From an uncultured Clostridia bacterium (lineage in GTDB: Bacteria > Bacillota > Clostridia > Christensenellales > CALWSW01), in contig CALNBC010000062.1 of NCBI GenBank assembly GCA_937874755.1, forward strand, positions 1-9,048: a stretch of DNA of 9,048 bases, given 5' to 3'. Of this stretch, positions 1 to 7,173 are shown piece after piece; the stretch's first letter is position 1; each line of letters opens with the position of its first letter. The notes beneath the pieces were generated by a model that saw only the letters and a program-made list of their open reading frames with translations, searched no databases and had not been told where the DNA came from. Position numbers and translations under genes: made by a program.

Positions 1-1747
1 TCCCGGCACCTATACGGGTACTGCTAAGGGGATGTACAGCGATGTAACAGTCGCCGTCACCTTGGATGAGGAAAGAATCGTTTCCGTCGAGGTTACAGAG
101 CAGAACGACACCCGAAGAATCGCAGCTTCTGCCGTGGAAAGGGTTCCTGCGCGCATCGTTGAGCAGCAATCCCTGACAGTGGACGCGGCATCCGGGGCGA
201 CGATTACTTCCTATGCAATTATGGCTGCGGCAAAAGCTGCGCTCACCGAAGCGGGCATTGACACTAGCATACTGGAGACCGCAGCAGGAGCCCCCGCAAC
301 CGAGGCGCCCGCTGCCGAATCCTACGACGTAGTCATCGTAGGCGCAGGCGGCGCAGGGCTTGCCGCTGCTGTGGAAATCGGCAAAACAAGCGACGCATCT
401 GTGCTCGTGCTTGAGAAATCCGCTTACACAGGCGGTTCGACGGCACTGTCCGGCGGATTGCTCTACGTCACCGGAACAGAGATGAACAAGCAGGAAGGCG
501 CTGTGGAATTCACGCCCGAGGAATTGCTTGAGTTCTTCAAACGCAGAACCTCTGAAATGACCAGACGGCCTGACGATATGTGGATCAACGAGGACCTCGT
601 ACTGCGAATCGGTCAGACCATCACCCCGACCTACAACTATTATCTTGAAGAAGGCATTGACCTTCCCAACCTGTACGTCGTCGACGATTGGGGCAACGGC
701 AGGGGGCTTTGCGGCTTCATAAAGAGCTGGACGACCGAATCCGGCGCTTCCGAGGTATGGGGCGATTGGTTCACCGCCCTTGCAGAGGAGAACGGCGCTG
801 AAGTCCGCGTTGAGAACGAAGTTATCGGAGTGCTGTCCGAAAACGGCGTCGTCAACGGCGTTGAAGTCGAAGGTCCGGACGGAAATTACACCGTAAATGC
901 CAAGAAAGTCATTTTAGCCACGGGCGGCTACGGCAACAACATTCCCATGCTCGCCGAAAAGAATTCCGGCGTGCCCAACATTGAGAAGTCCGTCAGCTAT
1001 ACGGCGGCAGGGGATACGGGGGATTTCTATAAACTGGTGGAAGGCCTTGATGCGGCAGAAGCTGGTTACGGTCATATAAGCTCGCTGGGCGCGGGTCCTG
1101 CTTACGGGCATCATACGGATATCGGGCTCATGTGCCTTGTTGGATTCAACGTATGGGTCAACCAGGATGGCGAACGCTTCGCAAACGAAAAGGTATTCCC
1201 GCCCTACCACGAAAGCCTGAAAATCTACGACCAGCCCGACGGCGTCGCGTACGGCATCGCCGGCACCGACATGCCCTATGTGGATGCCAACGCAGGCCGC
1301 AGTGCAGTGGAAGTTCTGGAAGACGCAGTTGCAGCGGGAGTTACCCAGAAGGCAGACACGATTGAAGAGCTTGCGCAGAAAATCGGCGTAGACCCCGCCG
1401 CTATGGTTGCGACCATCGAAAAGTACAATGCGGATTGCGCTGCAGGCGCAGGCGATACGCTGTTTGGGCAGGATGCTTCCGTGATGGCGCCTATAGCCCA
1501 AGGTCCGTTCTATGCTACGCGGGTTTACAACACCATATTGGGCACCATCGGCAGCCTTAAGGCAAATGCCAACTGCCAGATACTGAATACCTCCGGTGAA
1601 CCCATACCCAATCTATACGGCGTAGGCGAAGTTATCTTCGGCAATGTGTACATCGAGGAATACTACGCTTCCGGCTCCGGTGTTACCGTCGCCGTTTACA
1701 CAGGCGTAATCGCCGGTCAGGAAGTCGTCAAGGAACTGAACAACTAA
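1..1747 (+). CDS. FMN-binding/FAD-dependent reductase (flavocytochrome c / fumarate reductase-like), 5' partial, divergent active site
   Basis: The reading frame is open from the window edge, and its first codons (P-G-T-Y-T-G-T-A-K-G) already belong to the FMN_bind domain, so the ATG at 32 is internal and the true start lies upstream. Counting from that Met, an ApbE-type flavinylation motif DAASGATIT spans residues 51-59, with Thr59 the expected covalent FMN site. An Ala/Pro/Glu-rich linker (83-97) leads into a FAD_binding_2 domain with the dinucleotide motif GAGGAG at 104-109 and a second FAD motif LATGGYG near 295-301. The gene at 4066 has the same architecture. By established family behaviour it would be an exported reductase of a small organic electron acceptor. 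The fumarate-reductase substrate residues are absent: NEKVFPPYHES replaces the catalytic arginine region, TILGTIGS stands where HHTMGG is expected, and EEYYASGSG stands where NRLGGNA is expected. The acceptor is therefore probably not fumarate; its identity is unknown. Tandem stops (TAA TAA) end the gene. Confidence 0.9.
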   Translation, partial: PGTYTGTAKGMYSDVTVAVTLDEERIVSVEVTEQNDTRRIAASAVERVPARIVEQQSLTVDAASGATITSYAIMAAAKAALTEAGIDTSILETAAGAPATEAPAAESYDVVIVGAGGAGLAAAVEIGKTSDASVLVLEKSAYTGGSTALSGGLLYVTGTEMNKQEGAVEFTPEELLEFFKRRTSEMTRRPDDMWINEDLVLRIGQTITPTYNYYLEEGIDLPNLYVVDDWGNGRGLCGFIKSWTTESGASEVWGDWFTALAEENGAEVRVENEVIGVLSENGVVNGVEVEGPDGNYTVNAKKVILATGGYGNNIPMLAEKNSGVPNIEKSVSYTAAGDTGDFYKLVEGLDAAEAGYGHISSLGAGPAYGHHTDIGLMCLVGFNVWVNQDGERFANEKVFPPYHESLKIYDQPDGVAYGIAGTDMPYVDANAGRSAVEVLEDAVAAGVTQKADTIEELAQKIGVDPAAMVATIEKYNADCAAGAGDTLFGQDASVMAPIAQGPFYATRVYNTILGTIGSLKANANCQILNTSGEPIPNLYGVGEVIFGNVYIEEYYASGSGVTVAVYTGVIAGQEVVKELNN

Positions 1748-1768
1748 TAACGCAGAACGCAACTTTAG

Positions 1769-1811
1769 ACAAACATCCGGATCACAATTGTGGTCCGGAT
1801 GCTTGTTTTTT
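1769..1811 (+). terminator. Intrinsic terminator of the first reductase gene
   Basis: A stem with left arm 1769-1785 and right arm 1790-1806 (core CATCCGGATCAC / GTGGTCCGGATG, one G-U pair, one A-C mismatch nearer the base) encloses an AATT loop and runs into T1806-1811. It lies 21 bases after the stop codon. The gene at 1835 converges on it from the other strand, where the U-tract is poor, so it probably works mainly on the plus strand. Confidence 0.88.
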
Positions 1812-1834
1812 CTGTTGATGTTTTGCTTTAGCAA

Positions 1835-3604
1835 CTAACACTCAACTCGCATTATCACATAATTGCTGCCGCCTTTTTGCTTCGCCATGCATTTTACTTT
1901 TGCCATGTGCTCGGAAAGTTCGATTATATTGGAATGACAATCGCTATATGTTCCCGCTATTGATATTGATAGTAACGGAAAGTTTTCAACTTCACCATGC
2001 CTGTTTTTTGTCGTGATAAAGCCCCTATCGATGTCGTTTTGACTGTAGTAAAATACGACGGACTTGTCGAACTCGTCAATAATCGCGGCGCATACAGTTT
2101 CAGCATTGCCGCCGGATAGCACCGCGATGAAGTCGTCTCCCCCAATGTGACCAACAAAATCGTTGCTTGGAACATTGTCCGTCAGTATGTGTGCAAGGTC
2201 TGTAATCACCCTGTCTCCGCTGCCGAATCCGTATACGTCGTTATACGACTTGAAGTTATTTATATCTATATATATGACTGTGCATCTCGAGTTTGAGTAC
2301 ATGCACTTTTCAAGCTGCACGTCTATCATCAGATTGCCAGGCAACCCTGACAGAGGGTTGAGGTGCTTGGCGTTGTTGACCTTCACCTGTATGACCCTCT
2401 CCAGAAGATCCTTTATGGTGACTATGCCGTAGTATTTCTTATCTTTGATGATGGTGACGAAATCGTATATCTTATCCGCTTCACGATACATTGCGACCTT
2501 GGCGACGTATTCGATGCTATCGCAGCAGTCAAGACTTAAGAACTCTCTGCTCATGATAGAGGTTATCGGCTTTTTGGCGTAGAGGTTATAACCATATAGT
2601 CCGGACAAATCTTTGAAAATCGCGCTCCTGGTGACCACGCCTATGACTTCATCGTTTTCGGCAACGCAAAAACCGGGTATGTGGGGATTCTCTTTAATCA
2701 TGTCGTACACTTCACAGACCAATGTTGTTGGCGTGAGTGCCGGTTGCTTCTTGCACACATTGCTGATGTAGATTTCAGAAATCTTATAGTCCCCAAATAG
2801 GTTTTTTCCCCTATTTGCGACTACTATCGTATTCAGAACTTCGTCGTCGATAGGGTTTATCGCTGATTCCGGTTTTTGTATGAAATAGCCCTGTCCGTAG
2901 TGGACACCTATGTCTATCAGCTTTAGCAGCTCGCTCTCCGTTTCTATGCCTTCGGCAATCAAAAGGGTATTAGAAAGCGCGGCGTATTCCGCCATGCTCT
3001 TTACCAGCGCCTGTTTGGTGACGTCCTTGTCGATATTCCGAATGAGGTTTATGTCGAGCTTTATGAAATGTGGATGCACCTCGGAAATCATGTTCAGCCC
3101 CGAATACCCCGCGCCGACGTCATCTATGGCGATTTTGTAGTTCTGATTTTTATAGTTGTTCACCGCGCTCTTAAAATCAGAAATATTGTTTACTGCGTCC
3201 CTTTCGGTAATCTCAAATATTATGCTACTTGGGTCAATCTGGTATTGATTGAGGTAATCCTTTGTGAAGCCTTGTTTGAACTTCGCATCGTGCAAGATAT
3301 TGGGGTTGACGTTCAAAAACAGCTTGATCTGCTTTTGCAAATCGTGAACAGATTCGATTGCCTTTACGCGGCACAGCGATTCCAAATCCCACAGCTTGTC
3401 CAGCTTACCGGCATATTTAAAGAGAACTTCCGGCTTGCGCATGGCTGAATTTTCGGGTCTCCGGCTGAGCGCCTCATAGCCGTAAACAGCTCCGTCCCGC
3501 AATGAAACGATGGGCTGAAAAACAGTCTTTATTTGCTTGTGCTCTAGCACTTCGTTGAATTGCAGTTCCCGTTGTTCTTCCAAATCGCTTTCGTGTATAC
3601 TCAT
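1835..3604 (-). CDS. EAL-CBS-CBS-GGDEF cyclic-di-GMP signalling protein
   Basis: A 589-residue cytoplasmic protein with no signal peptide or membrane segment. The EAL phosphodiesterase domain (about 20-255) keeps the residues expected for activity: E44-A45-L46, N98, EITE 131-134, DD 161-162, K182, E219 and Q238. Two CBS-like modules follow (about 283-405, with IGVVT at 321-325 and YGIVT at 392-396); such modules usually bind adenine nucleotides. A GGDEF domain (about 415-585) carries the variant signature GGDDF at 488-492 and the usual IDINNFK and NDVYG segments, so diguanylate cyclase activity is plausible. The inhibitory I-site RxxD is degenerate (P479 in place of Arg, D482 kept). The domain order is the reverse of the common GGDEF-EAL hybrids. 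The start at 3604 is supported by AAGGAG at 3612-3617, seven bases away. It is divergent from the reductase at 4066 and convergent with the one ending at 1747. The net direction of c-di-GMP turnover is not evident. Confidence 0.93.
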   Translation of the reverse strand: MSIHESDLEEQRELQFNEVLEHKQIKTVFQPIVSLRDGAVYGYEALSRRPENSAMRKPEVLFKYAGKLDKLWDLESLCRVKAIESVHDLQKQIKLFLNVNPNILHDAKFKQGFTKDYLNQYQIDPSSIIFEITERDAVNNISDFKSAVNNYKNQNYKIAIDDVGAGYSGLNMISEVHPHFIKLDINLIRNIDKDVTKQALVKSMAEYAALSNTLLIAEGIETESELLKLIDIGVHYGQGYFIQKPESAINPIDDEVLNTIVVANRGKNLFGDYKISEIYISNVCKKQPALTPTTLVCEVYDMIKENPHIPGFCVAENDEVIGVVTRSAIFKDLSGLYGYNLYAKKPITSIMSREFLSLDCCDSIEYVAKVAMYREADKIYDFVTIIKDKKYYGIVTIKDLLERVIQVKVNNAKHLNPLSGLPGNLMIDVQLEKCMYSNSRCTVIYIDINNFKSYNDVYGFGSGDRVITDLAHILTDNVPSNDFVGHIGGDDFIAVLSGGNAETVCAAIIDEFDKSVVFYYSQNDIDRGFITTKNRHGEVENFPLLSISIAGTYSDCHSNIIELSEHMAKVKCMAKQKGGSNYVIMRVEC

Positions 3605-3733
3605 AGTATATCTCCTTAATTGTCACATACAAAAACACACACATGATAAGCATGATACTTGTATCGGATAGCCGTGTAGTCATAACTACGTAACATTATT
3701 GTAAAATATACGCGGTAAGCGCAGCCGCGCTAT

Positions 3734-3747
3734 TGCGACCTGTCGCA
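3734..3747. promoter_or_regulatory. Perfect inverted repeat, possible operator
   Basis: TGCGAC and GTCGCA are separated by CT, giving a 14-base symmetric site in a GC-rich patch of an otherwise AT-rich intergenic region. It lies about 130 bases upstream of the cyclic-di-GMP gene and about 160 bases upstream of the reductase promoter. The symmetry suits a dimeric regulator, but no second copy was noticed in the window and no regulator is assigned. Confidence 0.3.
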
Positions 3748-3908
3748 TTCGGAAGATACACGTCAAGCGCATTATTAGGCGCATCTTCTCTCTTGTTTTT
3801 ATCGGAGCTTTCCAGGCGCGCTGAATCTTTTGTGACTGTTTCTGTTCATTTTTTACACAAGCTGCATATCAAATATATATCTTATGAATCAATATAATAA
3901 TAAATGTA

Positions 3909-3937
3909 TTGTCACGTCTGCATTGTTATGATATAAT
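3909..3937 (+). promoter_or_regulatory. Sigma-A-type promoter of the second reductase gene
   Basis: The -35 element TTGTCA (3909-3914) is 17 bases from a perfect -10 TATAAT (3932-3937). The -10 is preceded by TG plus one base (3929-3931), the extended -10 motif. Transcription would start near 3943-3945, leaving a leader of about 120 bases before the ATG at 4066. The strength of the match suggests substantial expression unless repressed. Confidence 0.8.
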
Positions 3938-3940
3938 ATT

Positions 3941-4026
3941 TACATCATTTATGATTATGATTTCCATTTTGATGTACTTTAGTTATATTAAGTTTGCAGC
4001 GCCTGTTTTGAAGGGTATTCGCTGCA
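3941..4026 (+). promoter_or_regulatory. Structured 5' leader of the second reductase mRNA
   Basis: Two imperfectly spaced dyads fill the leader. TACATCA at 3941-3947 pairs with TGATGTA at 3970-3976, and TGCAGCG at 3995-4001 pairs with CGCTGCA at 4020-4026 (18-base loop). The first overlaps the expected transcription start and could be an operator rather than an RNA stem. No known riboswitch class was recognised, and neither stem is followed by a U-tract. Confidence 0.35.
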
Positions 4027-4065
4027 TGTTACACCATATACTTTTTGCCGTGAAAGGAGTCAAAA

Positions 4066-5931
4066 ATGTTTAAGAAAACTGCAGCTTTCTTGCTGGCACT
4101 GGCTATGGTATTCACCTTGGTCGCCTGCCAGGAAACAGCACAACCCGAACCTGCCGAAACACCGGCAGTCGACGCGCCCACCGATGCCCCCACACAGGCA
4201 CCTGTCGGCGCCGCCGGCTACACCGCCGGAACCTATACCGCAAGCGCACCCGGGCAGAATGGTGACGTAAATGTATCCGTCACGTTTGCCGAGGACGCCA
4301 TCACCGAAATAGCGGTGCTGGAGAACATCGAAACCCCTGGTGTTGGCACCTGGCCTATCGAGATTATGCCGAAGAGGATCATCGAGAGCCAGTCTTTGGC
4401 GGTGGATACTGTGTCCGGCGCCTCTATCACCAGCCGTGCCATACTCTCTGCAGTTGAGGATTGCGCTGAGCAGGCGGGCGGCGATGTTGCCGCACTCAAG
4501 GCGGAGCTCCCCGCTGAACCCGTTCAGGACATAGAGAAGACTGCGGACGTCATCATCGTCGGCGGCGGCGGTGCGGGTCTTGCGGCGGCAGTTGCTGCTA
4601 CCGACGAAGGCTCTTCTGTCATACTCATCGAGAAGACGGGATTCTTGGGCGGCAACTCGGTCGTCAGCGGCGGAATTTACAACTGCCCCGACCCTGAGCT
4701 TCAGGAACCCCAAGGCATCGAAGACTCTGTGGAACTCTTTATCAAACAGACTTGGGAGGGCGGTGACAAGGTCGCCGACATCGACCTCGTCACCACACTG
4801 TGCACCAATTCGTATGACAGCCTCGTTTGGCTGGAGAGCATGGGCATGGAATTCAGAGACGACATCACCCAGGGTGTTGGCGCGCTCCACCGCAGGACGC
4901 ACACCTCGGTTCTGCCCAACGGCACAGGTTTCATCAAGACCTTCCGCGACAATCTCGCCAGCAAGGGCGCCCTGGTCGAGATCATGATGGAAGTCAGCGG
5001 CAAGAGCATCGTCGTGGACGATACCGGCAGGGTGACCGGCGTCATCGCAGAAGGCAAGGATGGCAATGCCGTAACCCTAACCGCCAACAAGGGCGTCATA
5101 ATTACTACCGGCGGCTTTGCAGCCAATGTGGAAATGCGCCAGCAGTACTGCGAGGGCGAGAAGTGGCCCGACCTCGGATCCAGCCTGATTTCCTCCAACA
5201 TGCCCGCAATCCAGGGCGAAGGCATCAAGATGGCAGAAGCCGTTGGAGCTGCTCTCGTCGATATGGAACAGATTCAGCTGCTCCAGGTTTGCAACCCTTG
5301 GACGGGCGTCACCTCTGACGTTATCGTCGGCGGCGTAGACGGCTGCATTTACGTCAACCAGGAAGGCGAGCGCTTTGTGCGTGAAGACGGCCGGCGCGAC
5401 GTTATCAGCGCGGCTATACTCCAGCAGACAGGCGGTCGGATGTACACCATCCACAACTACACCGTTATAGACAACCCCGACACATTCAAGAACCTCGGCG
5501 GGCGCACCATCACCGAGATGATCGAAGAGGGCAAGTACGGCTTCGTCAAAGCGGATACGGTGGAAGAGCTTGCGGCACTGATAGAAGTTCCCGCCAAAGC
5601 GCTTCAGGCTTCGCTGGACACTTACAATGCCCACGTGAGAAACGGAGACAAGGTCGATGAATTCGGACGCGAACTGCTAGTCAACGTGCTGGAAGGCGGT
5701 CCCTGGTATGCATACCCCCGCGCTCCCGCAGCGCACCATACGATGGGCGGCATCAAAATCAACACGAGCGCCGAAGTCATAGGCACCGATGGCAACGTCA
5801 TCCCCGGCCTGTACGCGGCGGGCGAAGTCACCGGAGGAATTCACGGCGGCAACCGCCTCGGCGGCAACGCGATTGTGGACTTTACTGTGTTCGGTCGCAT
5901 AGCCGGCACATCGGCGGCAAACGCACAATAG
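4066..5931 (+). CDS. Lipoprotein FMN-binding/FAD-dependent reductase, fumarate reductase (flavocytochrome c)-like
   Basis: A complete 621-residue protein. Residues 1-21 form a lipoprotein signal peptide (MFKK, hydrophobic core, lipobox LVAC) with Cys21 the lipidated residue, so it should be anchored outside the membrane. A Pro/Ala/Thr-rich spacer (22-48) precedes an FMN_bind domain (about 50-135) with the flavinylation motif DTVSGASIT; Thr122 is the likely covalent FMN acceptor (ApbE-type; no apbE is in this window). FAD_binding_2 starts near 160 with GGGGAG at 166-171. By comparison with Shewanella Fcc3 from memory, H279, R444 (in RRD), H557-H558 (HHTMGG) and R597 (NRLGGNA) match the substrate and proton-donor residues, but the Thr-Glu pair binding the second carboxylate appears to be Val-Ile. 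The substrate may thus be another enoate rather than fumarate. No haem-binding CxxCH is present, so electrons must arrive via flavins. RBS AAAGGAG (4053-4059) is six bases from the ATG. Confidence 0.93.
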   Translation: MFKKTAAFLLALAMVFTLVACQETAQPEPAETPAVDAPTDAPTQAPVGAAGYTAGTYTASAPGQNGDVNVSVTFAEDAITEIAVLENIETPGVGTWPIEIMPKRIIESQSLAVDTVSGASITSRAILSAVEDCAEQAGGDVAALKAELPAEPVQDIEKTADVIIVGGGGAGLAAAVAATDEGSSVILIEKTGFLGGNSVVSGGIYNCPDPELQEPQGIEDSVELFIKQTWEGGDKVADIDLVTTLCTNSYDSLVWLESMGMEFRDDITQGVGALHRRTHTSVLPNGTGFIKTFRDNLASKGALVEIMMEVSGKSIVVDDTGRVTGVIAEGKDGNAVTLTANKGVIITTGGFAANVEMRQQYCEGEKWPDLGSSLISSNMPAIQGEGIKMAEAVGAALVDMEQIQLLQVCNPWTGVTSDVIVGGVDGCIYVNQEGERFVREDGRRDVISAAILQQTGGRMYTIHNYTVIDNPDTFKNLGGRTITEMIEEGKYGFVKADTVEELAALIEVPAKALQASLDTYNAHVRNGDKVDEFGRELLVNVLEGGPWYAYPRAPAAHHTMGGIKINTSAEVIGTDGNVIPGLYAAGEVTGGIHGGNRLGGNAIVDFTVFGRIAGTSAANAQ

Positions 5932-5958
5932 GCCGCAACAGTCAAAAAACAGCATCGT

Positions 5959-6005
5959 AACAAAGCAGGGGCTGCCTTATCCACGGCGGCCCCTGCTTTG
6001 TTTTT
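5959..6005 (+). terminator. Strong intrinsic terminator of the second reductase gene
   Basis: The left arm 5959-5976 (core CAAAGCAGGGGC) and right arm 5985-6002 (core GCCCCTGCTTTG) form a stem of about 18 pairs with one G-U, an eight-base loop, and a T-run at 6001-6005. It begins 28 bases after the stop codon. Confidence 0.92.
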
Positions 6006-6042
6006 GCAGATAAACGAGCATGCTTATCACTATTAAATTAGG

Positions 6043-6072
6043 AAAATCCCGAAGTGCTCGCTTCGGGATTTT
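6043..6072. terminator. Bidirectional terminator between convergent genes
   Basis: AAAATCCCGAAG (6043-6054) and CTTCGGGATTTT (6061-6072) form a perfect 12-pair stem with a six-base loop. The A/T flanks give a short U-tract on either strand. It is the second barrier after the reductase gene and could also stop transcripts from the regulator gene, whose stop codon is at 6215-6217. Confidence 0.8.
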
Positions 6073-6214
6073 GCGTCTTATTCGTCTTTATAAATAGGTT
6101 TATAAGTTTACACCTCAAAACCTAACAGCGAAGATACTTTGTCTATGACGCCATCTTCTTGGGTGGTAATTATGTCCCCCCTCATGCTTGGTGAGTTCAA
6201 TAATAGCCGCGGCT

Positions 6215-6946
6215 TTAAGTTTCCGTTTCGGAAAAGCAAATCTCGACCATGTCCCCCCGGGTGATGTACTTTGAGAGGTAAAACGGCAAGCGCTCGTTGT
6301 CCATACGGATTTCCTCCAATACCATCACAGGGGAATTTTCGGGCAGACCGAAGCACCTGCTCTCATGGGCATTTGTGCCGGACACGGTGAGCCGTTCAGT
6401 GATCGATGCGGATACGATGCCCATGGCTTCCAGCTGCTCGCCTATCTGGGTGGTGTACAGCATATCGATATTGATGGCGCCTGCGTTGGACGCGGGCAGG
6501 TAAGTGTATATTATCGAATGCATCATGCCTGATTCAGTTTCTTGATACTGGCGCTCTATGCAGATTACTTGTTCATCCTCACCAAGACCCAGCTTGCGCG
6601 CAGTGCCGACAGAGGGTTTGCGATACTCCAGCAACACCTTGATGGGATTGCAGAGCTTCAGCATTTCCCAGATCTTGGTGCGTATGCCGCCAGAGGCTAT
6701 AACATGGCTCACGAGGGCAGGCAGTTTCACTATGGTGCCCTTTCCCCTGACGCGGTACAGCAAATTATCGCCCACAAGCTGCTGGATTGCCCAGCGCACA
6801 GTGGTGCGGCTCACTCCAAATTCTTCGCACAGCGCTGCCTCAGATGGGATGACGCCGTTTACGGGCCACTCGCCGCTGTCTATGCGCCGCCTAAACTCCT
6901 TTTCAAGCTGCGAGGCTAGGGATTGACCCGTACTTCTGTCTAGCAT
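6215..6946 (-). CDS. GntR-family transcriptional regulator, HutC/UTRA subfamily
   Basis: A 243-residue regulator when begun at the ATG at 6944-6946. The N-terminal winged helix-turn-helix (about 5-73) has the GntR pattern: SLASQLEKEFRRRI, then PSEAALCEEFGVSRTTV (34-50), then the wing RVRGKGTIV (65-73). Residues about 95-237 fit a UTRA ligand-binding domain, ending in EEIRMDNERLPFYLSKYI. Proteins of this class usually repress nearby transport and catabolic genes until a small effector binds; the effector here is unknown. I chose 6946 because AGGAGG lies six bases before it, whereas the ATG eight codons upstream (6968-6970) has no ribosome-binding site and would overlap that one. It is on the same strand as the membrane protein and FGGY kinase upstream but has its own promoter-like sequence, so it may be a separate unit controlling them. 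Convergence on the reductase makes a role there less direct. Confidence 0.93.
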   Translation of the reverse strand: MLDRSTGQSLASQLEKEFRRRIDSGEWPVNGVIPSEAALCEEFGVSRTTVRWAIQQLVGDNLLYRVRGKGTIVKLPALVSHVIASGGIRTKIWEMLKLCNPIKVLLEYRKPSVGTARKLGLGEDEQVICIERQYQETESGMMHSIIYTYLPASNAGAINIDMLYTTQIGEQLEAMGIVSASITERLTVSGTNAHESRCFGLPENSPVMVLEEIRMDNERLPFYLSKYITRGDMVEICFSETET

Positions 6947-6950
6947 AGTG

Positions 6951-6958
6951 CTCCTCCT
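6951..6958 (-). promoter_or_regulatory. Ribosome-binding site fixing the start of the GntR regulator
   Basis: On the minus strand AGGAGGAG lies four bases before the ATG at 6944-6946; its AGGAGG core is six bases away. This supports that ATG over the upstream in-frame one at 6968-6970. Confidence 0.85.
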
Positions 6959-6988
6959 GTTTTGTTCCATAATATATTAAAATACACT

Positions 6989-6994
6989 ATTATA
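6989..6994 (-). promoter_or_regulatory. Probable -10 box of the GntR regulator gene
   Basis: A perfect TATAAT on the minus strand sits about 43 bases before the chosen start codon, giving a leader of about 36 bases. No good -35 element is found at 16-18 bases upstream (only a TACCTT-like sequence), so the promoter may be weak, activator-dependent or autoregulated. Confidence 0.5.
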
Positions 6995-7077
6995 CCGAAA
7001 ATGTCGAACGCAAGGTAGCTGAACTTTTGGGTTCATGCTTAAGAGCGAAATTTCATGGAGGTGTTTACGATAAATTT

Positions 7078-7113
7078 GCGCTCCCACCCATGCGACCATA
7101 CGAGCGGGAGCGC
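7078..7113. other. GC-rich hairpin between regulator and membrane protein genes
   Basis: GCGCTCCC (7078-7085) and GGGAGCGC (7106-7113) form a perfect eight-pair stem with a 20-base loop. It may help end transcription from the membrane protein gene, but on the minus strand it is followed by AAATTTA, not a clean U-run, so a terminator call is uncertain. An operator for the regulator is an alternative. Confidence 0.4.
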
Positions 7114-7173
7114 TCTGATTATTATTGAAAACCATTTTTAGAATTTATCCCAACCGAGCAATCCCCCCCTAAA

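Larger units (their letters stand above)
3605..4065. other. Divergent intergenic region, AT-rich with a GC-rich island
   Basis: This 461-base gap separates the cyclic-di-GMP gene and the second reductase. I see no convincing coding sequence. Its left part (3651-3750) holds several short dyads: GATAC/GTATC at 3654-3665, GTAGT/ACTAC at 3676-3689, CGCGG/CCGCG at 3711-3729 and TGCGAC/GTCGCA at 3734-3747. The right part is very AT-rich and carries the reductase promoter at 3909-3937. A second, weaker -35/-10-like pair (TTTACA at 3852, TATATA at 3874) is also present. I could not pick a clear promoter for the minus-strand gene. Confidence 0.6.

Noticed and set aside
32..34. ATG at 32 as the start of the first reductase
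   Set aside because: Family sequence continues upstream of it in frame to the window edge, and no ribosome-binding site precedes it. The gene is truncated by the window.
914..1501. A 195-codon open frame on the minus strand inside the first reductase gene
   Set aside because: It lies antisense to a gene with clear domain motifs, and its translation has no recognisable domain. GC-rich coding DNA often leaves the opposite strand open.
3654..3680. A CCGATA-like sequence on the minus strand, considered as a flagellar sigma (sigma-28) -10 for the cyclic-di-GMP gene
   Set aside because: The expected TAAA about 15 bases upstream is missing, so the match is not supported.
3474..3683. A small minus-strand frame at the start of the cyclic-di-GMP gene, with a hydrophobic N-terminus
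   Set aside because: Most of its hydrophobic part comes from non-coding AT-rich DNA, it has no ribosome-binding site, and it overlaps the real gene out of frame.
4060..4902. A 280-codon minus-strand frame overlapping the start of the second reductase
   Set aside because: It would run through the well-supported lipoprotein gene, its stop overlaps that gene's ribosome-binding site, and the protein is low in family-like features. It is a shadow.
6108..6214. Minus-strand frame continuing past the regulator stop, with protein-like text (MRGDIITTQEDG...)
   Set aside because: It is out of frame with the regulator, whose UTRA domain already looks complete. It has no ribosome-binding site and matches nothing I recognise, so a remnant cannot be claimed.
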